DNA of 64,000 nt, taken from Methylobacterium aerolatum (lineage in GTDB: Bacteria; Pseudomonadota; Alphaproteobacteria; Rhizobiales; Beijerinckiaceae). Position numbers and translations under genes: made by a program. The stretch covers positions 1-64,000 of the forward strand of contig NZ_BPQE01000005.1 in the NCBI RefSeq assembly GCF_022179085.1, read 5' to 3'. Positions 36,805-46,066 of the stretch are shown here, in pieces. The notes below the pieces were generated by a model, which made no database searches, was not told where the DNA came from, and was given only the letters and a program-made list of their open reading frames with translations. How positions within the stretch are numbered: position 1 is the stretch's first letter; each line of letters begins with the position of its first letter.

Positions 36805-36872
36805 GAATTTTCAGACAAATACATAGATATAGGTTGTAAGTTCAATAATTATCTATCTATAGTTGAAAAAAG
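36805..36872. other. AT-rich island with ATAGATA/TATCTAT inverted repeat
   Basis: About 68 bases of mostly A and T in DNA that is otherwise strongly GC-rich. It includes ATAGATA (36823-36829) and TATCTAT (36850-36856) as an inverted repeat around a 20-base spacer. It lies about 100 bases upstream of the FMN-binding-like gene start (minus strand), so it may be a promoter/UP-element region, a protein-binding site or a scar of foreign DNA. Confidence 0.5.
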
Positions 36873-36925
36873 ACGATCCATCGCCCTCGGATCGACTGCC
36901 GGAAACCGCAACTCCACCATGCGTC

Positions 36926-37023
36926 TTCGTCATTGCGAGCAACGCGAAGCAATGCAGGGAAGCACCGAGGCTTGAGACGTCCCGCTGTCCTGGATCGCTT
37001 CGCTTCCGCTCGCAAAGTCGGAG
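36926..37023. repeat. dispersed palindromic repeat (family B), copy 4
   Basis: Left arm GTCATTGCGAGCAACGCGAA, then GCAATGCAGGGAAGC; right arm CCTGGATCGCTTCGC, then CGCTCGCAAAGTCGGA. About 98 bases, between the AT-rich island and the LOG gene. Confidence 0.7.
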
Positions 37024-37193
37024 CTGCGTAGCCCCCTCGACCGGCTCCGGCCCGAGGGCGGCCGGATATTCACAGACAGAGCGTCGACCCCGGATTGTTC
37101 CGACGGTGCTCGCACCGGCGGCGGGGCGTTCGGGAACGAGGGGAGACGGCAATCGTGCGACGGAAGGCGGCGACGCCCCCGCCGGCCCGGCGC

Positions 37194-37790
37194 TTACATC
37201 CGCTGGGTGATGAGGGTCTCGGCGCGGTCGTCGCGCTCGTGGCCGGTGGCCTGGAGCATCGGCACGACGGCGGAGGCCTCCTGCGCGACGAGGTAGCTGA
37301 GATCGAGCCCCTCGCGGATGAAGCCGTGGGCGCGCATGTGATCGAACAGGGAGAGGAGGGGCGCCCAGAATTCGGCCACCGACACGAGGACCACCGGCTT
37401 CTTGTGCCGCCCGAGCTGCGCCCAGGTGAGCTGCTCGACGAGTTCCTCCAGGGTCCCGATCCCGCCCGGCAGGGTCACGAAGGCGTCGGAGCGCTCGAAC
37501 ATAAGGCGCTTGCGGGTGTGCATGTCGGGCACCACGATCGTCTCGTGGACCGCCTCCAGCATGTTCTCGCGGGCCTGGAGGAAATCCGGGATGATGCCGG
37601 TGACGTGCCCGCCCGCCTCCAGCGCCGCCCGGGCGACGGTGCCCATCAGTCCGACATCGCCGCCGCCATAGACCAGAGCCATGCCGGCCTGCGCCAGGGC
37701 GGTGCCGAGCGCCTGCGCGGCCTCGCGGAAGGCGGGGTCCTTGCCGAACCCGGAGCCGCAAAAGACACAGACCGTCCTCACAGAGGCCAT
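37194..37790 (-). CDS. LOG family protein (cytokinin riboside 5'-monophosphate phosphoribohydrolase type)
   Basis: A 198-residue Rossmann-like protein with the family motifs YGGGDVGLMG (41-50) and PGGIGTLEE (108-116), with the active-site Arg region HTRKRLMFERSDAF. LOG enzymes release the base from nucleoside 5'-monophosphates and can yield active cytokinins, of interest in plant-associated bacteria. Many bacterial members are AMP nucleosidases. The ATG at 37790 has a clear AGGAGAG site. Confidence 0.87.
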   Translation of the reverse strand: MASVRTVCVFCGSGFGKDPAFREAAQALGTALAQAGMALVYGGGDVGLMGTVARAALEAGGHVTGIIPDFLQARENMLEAVHETIVVPDMHTRKRLMFERSDAFVTLPGGIGTLEELVEQLTWAQLGRHKKPVVLVSVAEFWAPLLSLFDHMRAHGFIREGLDLSYLVAQEASAVVPMLQATGHERDDRAETLITQRM

Positions 37791-38023
37791 GCGGCCCTCT
37801 CCTTTGCCCGTCTTCCGTGCCGCCCCGGGTGATCCCACAACTGGCGGTTTTCGCGCCAAAGTGCTGAGTTTCCGCAGGATTCTCCGGCCTCTGCGGCGGG
37901 GCGGCTTGGTGTCAGCCCCATGTACGGTATTATGGGCGTGGCCGTCGACGGGTTTCAGCCCCGTCGGCGAGCGAGTTTCGCGTGGCCCGCTCCTCGACGC
38001 CGGGGCGGTGCGAGGAGGTGAGC

Positions 38024-39649
38024 GTGGTGACGACGCGGAGGGTGCGGCACGGAATCGTCCTGGCACTCGCCGGCTTGCTGGCGGGCCTCGGGATCGTCGC
38101 CGCCCTTTTCTGGGACGGCGGCCTGCCGCTGCGCGGGCTGACCGGCGGGCCGGATTCACCCCCGGGCGCCGCCAAGCCCTCGACCCTGGCCGACATCCCC
38201 GCCGTGCCGCCGGGCACCGGGGACCGGGACTCATCCGCCGCGGCGCCCGACGGGGCCTCGCCGAGGCCGCCGGCGCCGGGACAGGCCGCGCAAGGGCAGG
38301 CATCGCAGGAGCAGGCAGCGCAGGAGCAGGCAGCGCAAGGCTCGACGGCGCAAGGCTCGACGCCGGCCGCTCCGGGCGATCAGGCGGCCCGCTCCGCCGC
38401 CACGCCGGACAAGACGGCGCCGGCGGATACGCTCCGGTTCGACATCGTCCGCGTGGAGCCGAACGGCGACGCCGTGGTGGCCGGGCGAGGCAAGCCGAAC
38501 ACCGTGGTCGAGATGCTGGTCGACGGGCAGCCCGTCGCCCGCGCCCTCGCCGACCCGACGGGGCAGTTCGCCATCGTGCCACCGCCCCTGCCGAAGGGAT
38601 CGAGCGAGATCGTCCTGCGCTCGAAGAGCGCGGACGGAACGGAAACCCGGTCCACGCAGAGCGTCGCGATCTCGATTTCGCCCAAGGGAGACACGCAGCC
38701 CCTCGTGGCGCTGACGAGCCCCGACGCGCCGACCGTGGTGCTGTCCCAGCCGGGCGCCATGGCGCAGGCTCCGGCGGCGCCCGGCGCGACCGAGGCCGCC
38801 AAGCCGGACGGTGCCCGGACGGCGGCCGGGCGGCCTGGAACGGGGCAGCCCGAGGACTCCCAAGCCCTGACATCCCAGGCCCAGCCCCCCCAAGCCCAGA
38901 CGGCGCAGGCGCAGGTCGCGCCCCTGCGGATCGTCAGCGTCGATGCGGAGCCCACCGGGCGCCTCTACATCTCGGGCGTCGGGATCGCCGGCACCCAGGT
39001 GCGCCTCTACCTCAACGACACGCTGATCACCCCGGCCAAGGTCGGGGCCGACGGGCATGTGACCTTCACCATCGGCCGGGGCATCTCGCCGGGGCGGTAC
39101 AAGGTGCGTGTCGAGGAGGTCGATCCGGGCACCGGCAAGGTCGCGCATCGGGCCGAGGTGGCCTTCGTGATGCCGGAGCCGGTCGCCGGGCCGGGCGACA
39201 CGCGGCAGGCCGCCAACACCCCGGCCGACCCGGCGCGGACGGCCAAGGCACCGCCTCAGGCCGGCGCGACCGCGCCGCAGGCGGGCAAGTCGGCGCCGCC
39301 CCCGTCGAACGGCACCGCCGCGGAGCCGCCGAACGGGACCGGCCCCGGCGGCGACACGGCGGTCGCCCGATCGGGCGGGGCGACGGGCGCCACGCCCGGC
39401 GAGATGGCCGCCACCGCCCCCCGACGCGACGACGACGGGCAGGCCGACCGCCCCGGCGCGGTCTACGTTCCCGCCATCACCACGGCCAAGATCACCCGCG
39501 GCGACAGCCTGTGGCAGATCAGCAAGCGGACCTACGGGCGCGGCCGGCGCTACACCGTGATCTACGACGCCAACCAGGACCAGATCCGCGATCCCGACCT
39601 GATCTATCCGGGCCAGACCTTCGTCCTCCCCATGGAGGGCCGGGGCTGA
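38024..39649 (+). CDS. LysM domain protein with long disordered region
   Basis: A protein of about 541 residues with an N-terminal membrane anchor (about 10-30), long Ala/Pro/Gln-rich disordered segments, two beta-sandwich-like parts (FDIVRVEPNGDAVVAGRG and LRIVSVDAEPTGRLYISG) and a C-terminal LysM peptidoglycan-binding module (ITRGDSLWQISKRTYG to YPGQTFVLP). Near residues 90-115 AQGQ/QEQAAQ units repeat in tandem. It probably tethers the envelope to peptidoglycan. The start is a GTG after GAGGAGG; GTG 38027 and GTG 37982 are alternatives. Confidence 0.8.
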   Translation: MVTTRRVRHGIVLALAGLLAGLGIVAALFWDGGLPLRGLTGGPDSPPGAAKPSTLADIPAVPPGTGDRDSSAAAPDGASPRPPAPGQAAQGQASQEQAAQEQAAQGSTAQGSTPAAPGDQAARSAATPDKTAPADTLRFDIVRVEPNGDAVVAGRGKPNTVVEMLVDGQPVARALADPTGQFAIVPPPLPKGSSEIVLRSKSADGTETRSTQSVAISISPKGDTQPLVALTSPDAPTVVLSQPGAMAQAPAAPGATEAAKPDGARTAAGRPGTGQPEDSQALTSQAQPPQAQTAQAQVAPLRIVSVDAEPTGRLYISGVGIAGTQVRLYLNDTLITPAKVGADGHVTFTIGRGISPGRYKVRVEEVDPGTGKVAHRAEVAFVMPEPVAGPGDTRQAANTPADPARTAKAPPQAGATAPQAGKSAPPPSNGTAAEPPNGTGPGGDTAVARSGGATGATPGEMAATAPRRDDDGQADRPGAVYVPAITTAKITRGDSLWQISKRTYGRGRRYTVIYDANQDQIRDPDLIYPGQTFVLPMEGRG

Positions 39650-39658
39650 CACACGGTG

Positions 39659-39762
39659 TTCCAAAGGACCAAGTCCTTCGGCAGGGTCCAGGGGCGGCGC
39701 CCCTGGGGTTGGCAGGGCTCCGCCCCGGACCCGCTGGAGGGCTCGCCCTCCGGACACCCATG
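39659..39762. repeat. multi-hairpin array (family A), copy 4
   Basis: CCAAAGGAC/GTCCTTCGG, CCAGGGGC/GCCCCTGG, GCAGGGC/GCCCCGG-like and CTGGAGGGC/GCCCTCCGG in a row. It starts nine bases after the LysM gene stop, with the AAGGAC hairpin nearest the stop. Confidence 0.72.
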
Positions 39763-39832
39763 ACCGGCGCGCAGTGCGCGGGCGGCTCGTTGCGCCTATA
39801 TGGGGGCCGTCGTTCCTCCTGAATCCCAGCCC

Positions 39833-41749
39833 ATGTCCGATGATACCGCGTCCCCGAGCGGGACGGCGCCGGTTGTGCGTCCCGGCCTGATCGCCACCTA
39901 CCGCCGCCTGTGGCCGCACCTCTGGCCCCACGGGCGGCCGGATCTTCAGCGCCGGGTCTTCCTCGCCTTCGGCCTGCTGATCCTGGCCAAGGGCGTGACG
40001 ATGGTCACGCCCTTCACCTTCAAGTGGGCGACGGATTCCCTCGTGGCGGCGGTGGGCGGGCGCGATCACGGCGTGCCCGCCGGGCTCGTGGCTGCGCCGA
40101 TGTTGCTCATCGGCCTCTACGGCCTGTCGCGGATCGCCATGGCGCTCCTCACCCAGGTCCGCGACGGGCTGTTCGCCCGGGTGGCGATGCACGCGGTGCG
40201 CCGCCTCGCCCTCCAGACCTTCGCGCACATGCACGCCCTGTCCCTGCGCTTCCACCTGGAGCGCAAGACCGGCGGCCTGACCCGCGTGCTGGAGCGGGGC
40301 CGCTCGGGAATCGAGGAGTTGTCGCGCCTGCTGGTGCTGAACCTCGTGCCCACCATCGTCGAGTTCGTGCTGGTGCTGGCGATCCTCGCCTACGAGTTCG
40401 ACTGGCTCTACGCGCTGACCGCCTTCCTCACCGTCGCGGCCTATCTCGGCTTCACCTACAAGGCGACGGAGTGGCGGATCGCGATCCGCCGCCGGATGAA
40501 CGCCTCCGACACCGACGCCCAGACCAAGGCGGTCGATTCGCTCCTGAACTACGAGACGGTGAAGTATTTCGGCGCCGAGACCCGCGAGACCGCCCGCTAC
40601 GACGTCTCCATGGCCCAGTACGAGAAGGCCTCGACGCAGACCTACGTGTCGCTGGCCGTCCTGAACGCCGGGCAGGCGGCGATCTTCACGGCGGGCATGA
40701 CCGCCGTGATGTGGCTCGCCGCCCGGGACATCCTGGCCGGGCGCACCACCATCGGCGGCTTCGTGCTGGCCAACACCCTGCTGGTGCAGCTCTCCATGCC
40801 CCTGAACTTCATGGGCATGATCTACCGCGAGATCAAACAGGCGCTCATCGACATCGACGACATGTTCCGCATTCTTGGGCAGAACCCCGAGATCGCCGAC
40901 CGGCCGGGGGCGAAGCCGCTGGCCGTCTCCGGCGGCACCGTGCGGTTCGAGGACGTGCGCTTCGCCTACAACGCGGACCGGCCGATCCTGCGCGGCGTCT
41001 CCTTCGAGGTGCTCCCGGGCCAGACGGTGGCGATCGTCGGCCCCTCGGGGGCGGGCAAATCGACCCTCTCGCGGCTGATGTTCCGGTTCTACGAGCCGCA
41101 GGGCGGGCACATCACCATCGACGGCCAGGACATCTCGGCCGTCACGCAGGAATCCCTGCGGGCTGCCATCGGCATGGTCCCGCAGGACACGGTGCTGTTC
41201 AACGACACGATCGGCTACAACATCCGCTACGGGCGCCCCGATGCCGACGAGTCGGAGCTGCGCGAGGCCGCGCGGCTGGCGCAGATCGACCGCTTCGTCT
41301 CCGGCCTGCCGGAGGGTTACGACACCCCCGTCGGCGAGCGCGGCCTCAAGCTCTCGGGCGGGGAGAAGCAGCGCGTCGCCATCGCCCGCACGATCCTGAA
41401 GGGGCCGCCGATCCTCGTCCTCGACGAGGCGACCTCGGCCCTCGACTCCTTCACCGAGGCCGAGATCCAGGGCGCCCTCGACCGGGTGGCCCAGGGGCGC
41501 ACGACGCTGGTCATCGCCCACCGCCTCTCCACCGTCGTCAACGCCGACGCGATCCTCGTCCTCGACAAGGGCGTCATCGCCGAGCGCGGCACCCATGCCG
41601 AGTTGCTGGAGCGCGACGGGATCTACGCGGCCCTGTGGAACCGCCAGCGCGAGGTGGACGCGGCTCGGGAGGTGCTGGCGCGGACGGCGGACGGCCCCGC
41701 CGCGCCGTCGACCCAGCCGGCACGGGGCGAGGCGGTGCCCGCGGAGTAG
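39833..41749 (+). CDS. atm1: Atm1-type ABC exporter (heavy-metal/glutathione conjugate)
   Basis: A 638-residue half-transporter with six membrane helices (about 40-320) and an ATPase domain. Walker A GPSGAGKST (403-411), signature LSGGEKQRVA and Walker B ILVLDEATSALD are intact. The segment DSLLNYETVKYFGAE is typical of the Atm1/ABCB7 group, which exports glutathione-linked persulfides or metal conjugates and supports Fe-S assembly or metal tolerance. The protein acts as a homodimer. The ATG at 39833 begins MSDDTASPS. Confidence 0.9.
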   Translation: MSDDTASPSGTAPVVRPGLIATYRRLWPHLWPHGRPDLQRRVFLAFGLLILAKGVTMVTPFTFKWATDSLVAAVGGRDHGVPAGLVAAPMLLIGLYGLSRIAMALLTQVRDGLFARVAMHAVRRLALQTFAHMHALSLRFHLERKTGGLTRVLERGRSGIEELSRLLVLNLVPTIVEFVLVLAILAYEFDWLYALTAFLTVAAYLGFTYKATEWRIAIRRRMNASDTDAQTKAVDSLLNYETVKYFGAETRETARYDVSMAQYEKASTQTYVSLAVLNAGQAAIFTAGMTAVMWLAARDILAGRTTIGGFVLANTLLVQLSMPLNFMGMIYREIKQALIDIDDMFRILGQNPEIADRPGAKPLAVSGGTVRFEDVRFAYNADRPILRGVSFEVLPGQTVAIVGPSGAGKSTLSRLMFRFYEPQGGHITIDGQDISAVTQESLRAAIGMVPQDTVLFNDTIGYNIRYGRPDADESELREAARLAQIDRFVSGLPEGYDTPVGERGLKLSGGEKQRVAIARTILKGPPILVLDEATSALDSFTEAEIQGALDRVAQGRTTLVIAHRLSTVVNADAILVLDKGVIAERGTHAELLERDGIYAALWNRQREVDAAREVLARTADGPAAPSTQPARGEAVPAE

Positions 41750-41760
41750 GGCCGGACCGC

Positions 41761-43299
41761 GTGGCGCTTCTCCCCGGCGACGCCGGGGGGCCTCGGTGGG
41801 ATCGCCTTGCGGTCGAAGGCGATTGTCGACCATCTTCAGCCGACAGGGGCGACGCTTCGGCTGGCCCGTTCATTCCATGGAGAGCCCTCCTGCGCCCCTT
41901 CGCCCCCCTCCTGCCGGCACTCGCCGCCCTCGCCCTCGCCGCGATTCCCGCCCGGGCGGAGGATGCCCCCGACATCGCGTGGCCCGAAGCCGAGGGGCGG
42001 GCCTCGATCAGTACGACCTTCAACGGCTCGCCGATCACCGTGGGCGTCTCCAGCCGGACGGCGGGCGCCGTGGACAGCCTGACCTGGGGCGGCACGCAGT
42101 TCATCAATGCCTACGACCACGGGCGGGAGTTGCAGTCGGCCTCCTCCTACGACGGGTTCGGCGAGTGCCTGAACCCGACCGAGGCGGGCAGCAACGCCGA
42201 CGGGGCGGGCCCCACCAGCACCAGCCTCCTGACCCATCTCGGCACCGCGCCGGGCCGCCTCGAGACCCGGACGGTGATGGCCTACTGGATGCGGCCGGGG
42301 GAGCGGTCTGAGAACTGCCCGAAGGGACCCGGCAGCTACGGCTCGCCGCGCTCCGACGACGTGCTGGCCAAGCGCATCACGCTGGGGGCGGGCGGTGTGC
42401 CCAACGCCATCGCCTACCATGCGGCCTTCACGACCGCCGCGGCCCACAGCCAAGCGACCTTCGAGGCCGCCACCGCCTACATGCCGGGGACGTTCTCCCG
42501 GTTCTGGACCTACGATCCGGCCACGGGCGATCTGCAGCCGCTGGAACCCGGCATGGGCGAGCAGGCCAAGCCGGTGATCCTGTCGACGCCCGACGGATCG
42601 CGGGCGCTCGGCGTCTACAGCCCCGATCTTCCTCAGAAAGGGCAGAATGTGGGCTACGGCCGATTCGACTTCTCGCACCTGCCCGGCGAGGGCAACGCCA
42701 CCGTGAAGTGGAACTGCGTCTTCCGCGAGGGCGCCATCCCGGCGGGCACCTACACCTATACCTGCTTCGCCTTGATCGGGACCCTGGAGGACGTGACCGC
42801 GGGCATGAGCGCCCTGCGCACGGCTCTCACCGGCCAGCCGGGCCCGCCGCACAAGGGGGCGAAGGCAGTGCCGGTCGAGGCGAACCGGGAAACGGCTCCC
42901 TTCGGCCAGGAGCCGGAGGCGGACCCTGCCCGCGAAGCCCGGAGCGGCGTGCCCCTCTATGTGGGGACGCGGCCGAACTGCAACGCAGGCATCGTGACGG
43001 TCAGATCGGACTTCCGGCGCTGCGACACGGCGCCGATCGGTGCAACCTCCGGTGAGCGAACGGAGCAGACCCCCACGCCCCTCTACGTCACCGTGTCCCC
43101 GAGGGGCTCCGCCGGCGTCGTCACGACGAATCCACGCCATCTCAACGGCACCGCGCGGCCGATCGGGTTCGTCGGGCCGGGGGGCGGGGGCACGCCGCTC
43201 TTCGTGGGCACGACGCCGGGATGCAATGCCGGCGTCGTCTCCACTAACCCGGCGCATATGAATTGCGGCGGCGCGCCGATCGGCACGGCGTCGCCTTAG
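41761..43299 (+). CDS. secreted protein with triplicated C-terminal repeat
   Basis: I do not recognise this family. The frame has a clear secretory segment, RPFAPLLPALAALALAAIPARA/EDAPD, then about 300 residues rich in Gly/Thr/Ser, and a C-terminal region with three copies of a unit of about 35-40 residues (PLYVGTRPNCNAGIVTV..., PLYVTVSPRGSAGVVTTNP..., PLFVGTTPGCNAGVVSTNP...), each ending in a PIG motif. No ATG lies in frame near the signal peptide: a GTG at 41761 gives 512 residues, while a CTG at 41890, preceded by GGAGAG, gives a textbook signal peptide and 469 residues. It lies 11 bases after the exporter gene. Confidence 0.65.
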   Translation: MALLPGDAGGPRWDRLAVEGDCRPSSADRGDASAGPFIPWRALLRPFAPLLPALAALALAAIPARAEDAPDIAWPEAEGRASISTTFNGSPITVGVSSRTAGAVDSLTWGGTQFINAYDHGRELQSASSYDGFGECLNPTEAGSNADGAGPTSTSLLTHLGTAPGRLETRTVMAYWMRPGERSENCPKGPGSYGSPRSDDVLAKRITLGAGGVPNAIAYHAAFTTAAAHSQATFEAATAYMPGTFSRFWTYDPATGDLQPLEPGMGEQAKPVILSTPDGSRALGVYSPDLPQKGQNVGYGRFDFSHLPGEGNATVKWNCVFREGAIPAGTYTYTCFALIGTLEDVTAGMSALRTALTGQPGPPHKGAKAVPVEANRETAPFGQEPEADPAREARSGVPLYVGTRPNCNAGIVTVRSDFRRCDTAPIGATSGERTEQTPTPLYVTVSPRGSAGVVTTNPRHLNGTARPIGFVGPGGGGTPLFVGTTPGCNAGVVSTNPAHMNCGGAPIGTASP

Positions 43300-43455
43300 G
43301 CCGGAGCGTGTCACGGACCCCGCGCCGATTGTCCGGGAAAGCGTGCTCCACCGCCCGCCGCGGGATTAACTTGGCCGCCGAAGCGATATACCCCTGACAC
43401 GGACGGCCCGCGAAGAAGGCCGGAGAAACAAGGTCCAGTTCTGGGGAGAGCTCGT

Positions 43456-44430
43456 GTGATCAAACATCTGCTGACGGCTTGCGCCATCGCGGCGGCACTC
43501 GCCGCGCCGGCCCGCGCAGACGACGTCGTCCGCCTCGGAAACCTGAAATTCGCCCATTACGGCGCCATCTCCTACATGAAGGAGATCGCCCCGAAATTCG
43601 GCCTCAAGATCGACGAGCGCCAGTTCGCCAAGGGTGCGGACATCTATCCCGCCATGGCCGTGGACCAGATCGACATCGCGGCCTCCGGCGGCGACGGCGC
43701 TGTGGCTGCCCGGGGCAACGGCGTGAAGCTCCTCGTGGTGGCGGGCTTCGCCGATGGCGGGGTGCGCATCCTCAAGCGGCCGGACCTGCCCGCCAAGACC
43801 GCAGCCGACCTCAAGGGCCTGAAGGTCGCCACGGTCCGGGGCGGCACGCAGGACCTGATGCTGCTGGCCGAACTCGACAAGCACGGGATGACGTGGTCCG
43901 AGCGGCCCGGCAAGGACGTGCAGCTCACCTACTTCAACAACTACGCCGACCTGAACCAAGCGCTCGCGCAGAAATACGTCGACGTGATCTGCCAATCGGA
44001 GCCGCAATCCACGCAAGCCATCAGCGCCGGCTGGGGCGTCGAGCTGGTGAAGCCCTACGATACGCCGATCGGCAAGCCGGTGCGTCCGCTGGTCATGACC
44101 GAGAAGATGTACACCGAGCGGCCGGAGGTGGCGCAGAAGGTCCTGAACCTCTTCGTGGCCGCGACGAAGGCCTTCATCGACGATCCCGCCCTCGCCGAGA
44201 AATACGTGCGCGAGCAGGTCTTCAAGGGCCAGTTGTCGTCCCAGGATTTCCGCGACGGCATGGCCAATGCCAGCTACACCTACGTGATGCCGGCCGGGCA
44301 CATGCAGACCACGGCCGACTACATGGTGAAATACGGCCTGGGCAAGATGCAGAATCCGCCGAAATCGGATGCGGAGTGGGTCAAGCTCGATCTCTTGGAG
44401 AAGGCCAAGGCCGAGTTGAAGGTCAACTGA
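43456..44430 (+). CDS. ABC transporter substrate-binding protein (SsuA/TauA/NMT1-like)
   Basis: A 324-residue periplasmic binding protein. The GTG start at 43456 follows GGGGAG; the signal peptide is cleaved after APARA. The fold pattern (VVRLGNLKFAHYGAIS, QIDIAASGGDGAVAA, LKGLKVATVRGGTQDLMLLAEL) fits the group that binds sulfonates, nitrate or thiamine-precursor-like compounds. The substrate is unknown. It is first in a three-gene operon. Confidence 0.83.
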   Translation: MIKHLLTACAIAAALAAPARADDVVRLGNLKFAHYGAISYMKEIAPKFGLKIDERQFAKGADIYPAMAVDQIDIAASGGDGAVAARGNGVKLLVVAGFADGGVRILKRPDLPAKTAADLKGLKVATVRGGTQDLMLLAELDKHGMTWSERPGKDVQLTYFNNYADLNQALAQKYVDVICQSEPQSTQAISAGWGVELVKPYDTPIGKPVRPLVMTEKMYTERPEVAQKVLNLFVAATKAFIDDPALAEKYVREQVFKGQLSSQDFRDGMANASYTYVMPAGHMQTTADYMVKYGLGKMQNPPKSDAEWVKLDLLEKAKAELKVN

Positions 44431-44434
44431 GCCG

Positions 44435-45241
44435 ATGGCCTCGACCCTGCGCGGCCTCCTCGTCCCGGTGGCGCTCCTCCTCCTCTGGGAGGTCATGAGC
44501 CGCACCGGGGTGGTCTCCCCCGTGGTGCTGCCTCCGCCCTCGTCGGTGGCGGTGAAGTGGTGGGCCGGGTTGCAGCCGGCCCTTCCCTACAACCCGCAGG
44601 AGGGAAGCTACTGGTCGTGGCTGCTCTCCGGAGAGATGCCGCACGACGCGGTATCGAGCCTCGGCCGGGTGCTCGCGGGCTTCGCCATCGGCGCCGGGCT
44701 CGCGGTGCCGATCGGTCTGCTGCTGGGCACGAGCGACAGGCTCTACGCCCTGTTCAACCCGCTGCTGCAGGTGCTGCGGCCGATCCCGCCCATCGCCTAC
44801 ATTCCGCTCGCGATCGTCTGGTTCGGGCTCGGCAACCCGCCGGCCCTGTTCCTGATCGCGCTCGGGACCTTCTTTCCGGTCCTCGTGAACACCATCGCGG
44901 GCGTCCGGCAGGTCGATTCGATCTACATACGCGCCGCCCGCAACCTGGGCGCGGGGCAGTGGACGCTGTTCCGCCGGGTGATCCTGCCCGCCGCCAGCCC
45001 CTTCGTGCTGGCCGGGATGCGGATCGGCATCGGCACCGCCTTCATCGTGGTGATCGTCGCCGAGATGATCGCGGTCTCCGACGGGCTCGGCTACCGCATC
45101 CTGGAGGCGCGGGAATACATGTGGTCGGACAAGATCATCGGCGGGATGCTGACCATCGGCGTTCTCGGCCTGATCATCGACGGCGCCATGAGCCGCCTGA
45201 ACGACCACCTGCTGCGGTGGCACCGCGGCCTGGAGCGGTAG
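44435..45241 (+). CDS. ABC transporter permease (SsuC/TauC-like)
   Basis: A 268-residue permease with about six helices. The coupling loop reads YIRAARNLGAGQWTLFRRVILPAASPFVLAGMRIG, the standard EAA motif of the Ssu/Tau/Nrt group. It starts four bases after the binding-protein gene. Confidence 0.88.
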   Translation: MASTLRGLLVPVALLLLWEVMSRTGVVSPVVLPPPSSVAVKWWAGLQPALPYNPQEGSYWSWLLSGEMPHDAVSSLGRVLAGFAIGAGLAVPIGLLLGTSDRLYALFNPLLQVLRPIPPIAYIPLAIVWFGLGNPPALFLIALGTFFPVLVNTIAGVRQVDSIYIRAARNLGAGQWTLFRRVILPAASPFVLAGMRIGIGTAFIVVIVAEMIAVSDGLGYRILEAREYMWSDKIIGGMLTIGVLGLIIDGAMSRLNDHLLRWHRGLER

Positions 45242-45247
45242 GACATC

Positions 45248-46042
45248 ATGTCGGCAGAGATCGTCGTCTCGAACGCCGTCAAGGTGTTCGGCAGCGGAGC
45301 CTCGGGCGTTCCCGCCCTCCAGGACATCACCGCCACGGTGCCGGAGGGGCAGTTCCTGTGCCTGCTCGGCCCCTCGGGCTGCGGCAAGTCCACCCTGCTC
45401 AACGCCATGGCGGGCTTCACCCCGCTCACCACGGGCGCGATCACCGTCGGCGGCCAGCCGGTGCGTGAGCCGGGCCCCGACCGGGGCATGGTGTTCCAGG
45501 AATACGCCCTGTTCCCGTGGATGAGCGTGGAGGACAACGTCCGCTTCGGCCTCGACGTGAAGGGCGTGTCCCGCGCCCAGGCGGACGCGACGGTGGCGCG
45601 CATCACGCAGAAGCTCGGCCTGTCGGACTTCCTGAAGCGCTACCCGAAGGATCTCTCCGGCGGCATGCGGCAGCGGGTGGCCATCGCCCGCATCCTCGCC
45701 CTCGACCCGCCGGTCATGCTGATGGACGAGCCCTTCGGCGCCCTCGACGCCCTGACCCGGCGGACCCTGCAGGACGAGTTGCTGCGGATCTGGGCCGAGG
45801 ACCGGAAGACCATCGTCTTCGTCACCCACTCCATCGAGGAGGCGATCTACCTCGCCGACCGCATCCTCGTGATGACCTACCGTCCCGGCCGCATCAAGCG
45901 CGACGTGACGGTGCCCATGCCCCGCCCGCGCGACCCCGCCAGCGCCGAGTTCAACGCCATCAAGCGGGAGTTGGGGCAGCTCGTTATGGAGGAACAGGCC
46001 CGCTTCACCGACGCGGAGTTGCACGCGCCGGCGGTGGATTGA
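45248..46042 (+). CDS. ABC transporter ATP-binding protein (SsuB/TauB-like)
   Basis: A 264-residue ATPase with Walker A GPSGCGKST (41-49), Q-loop VFQEYALFPW, signature LSGGMRQRVA, Walker B PPVMLMDEPFGALD and FVTHSIEEA. It starts six bases after the permease gene and completes the operon. A family B repeat follows the stop. Confidence 0.9.
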   Translation: MSAEIVVSNAVKVFGSGASGVPALQDITATVPEGQFLCLLGPSGCGKSTLLNAMAGFTPLTTGAITVGGQPVREPGPDRGMVFQEYALFPWMSVEDNVRFGLDVKGVSRAQADATVARITQKLGLSDFLKRYPKDLSGGMRQRVAIARILALDPPVMLMDEPFGALDALTRRTLQDELLRIWAEDRKTIVFVTHSIEEAIYLADRILVMTYRPGRIKRDVTVPMPRPRDPASAEFNAIKRELGQLVMEEQARFTDAELHAPAVD

Positions 46043-46066
46043 GGGGCGGGCCCTCACCCTTCTCAC

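Larger units (their letters stand above)
36712..37193. other. intergenic region with AT-rich island and palindromic repeat
   Basis: 482 bases without a convincing gene. It holds an unusually AT-rich patch (36805-36872) and a full family B palindrome (36926-37023). The remainder up to the LOG stop codon at 37194 shows nothing I recognise. Confidence 0.5.

Noticed and set aside
36805-36872. AT-rich patch as a phage or integrative-element attachment site
   Set aside because: No tRNA, integrase or direct repeat flanks it.
39910-41760. N-terminal extension of the secreted repeat protein through the Atm1 gene
   Set aside because: The upstream part of this frame is a shadow of the exporter; real coding begins at or after 41761.
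38231-41833. 1200-codon minus-strand frame
   Set aside because: Antisense to the LysM and Atm1 genes, low-complexity composition.
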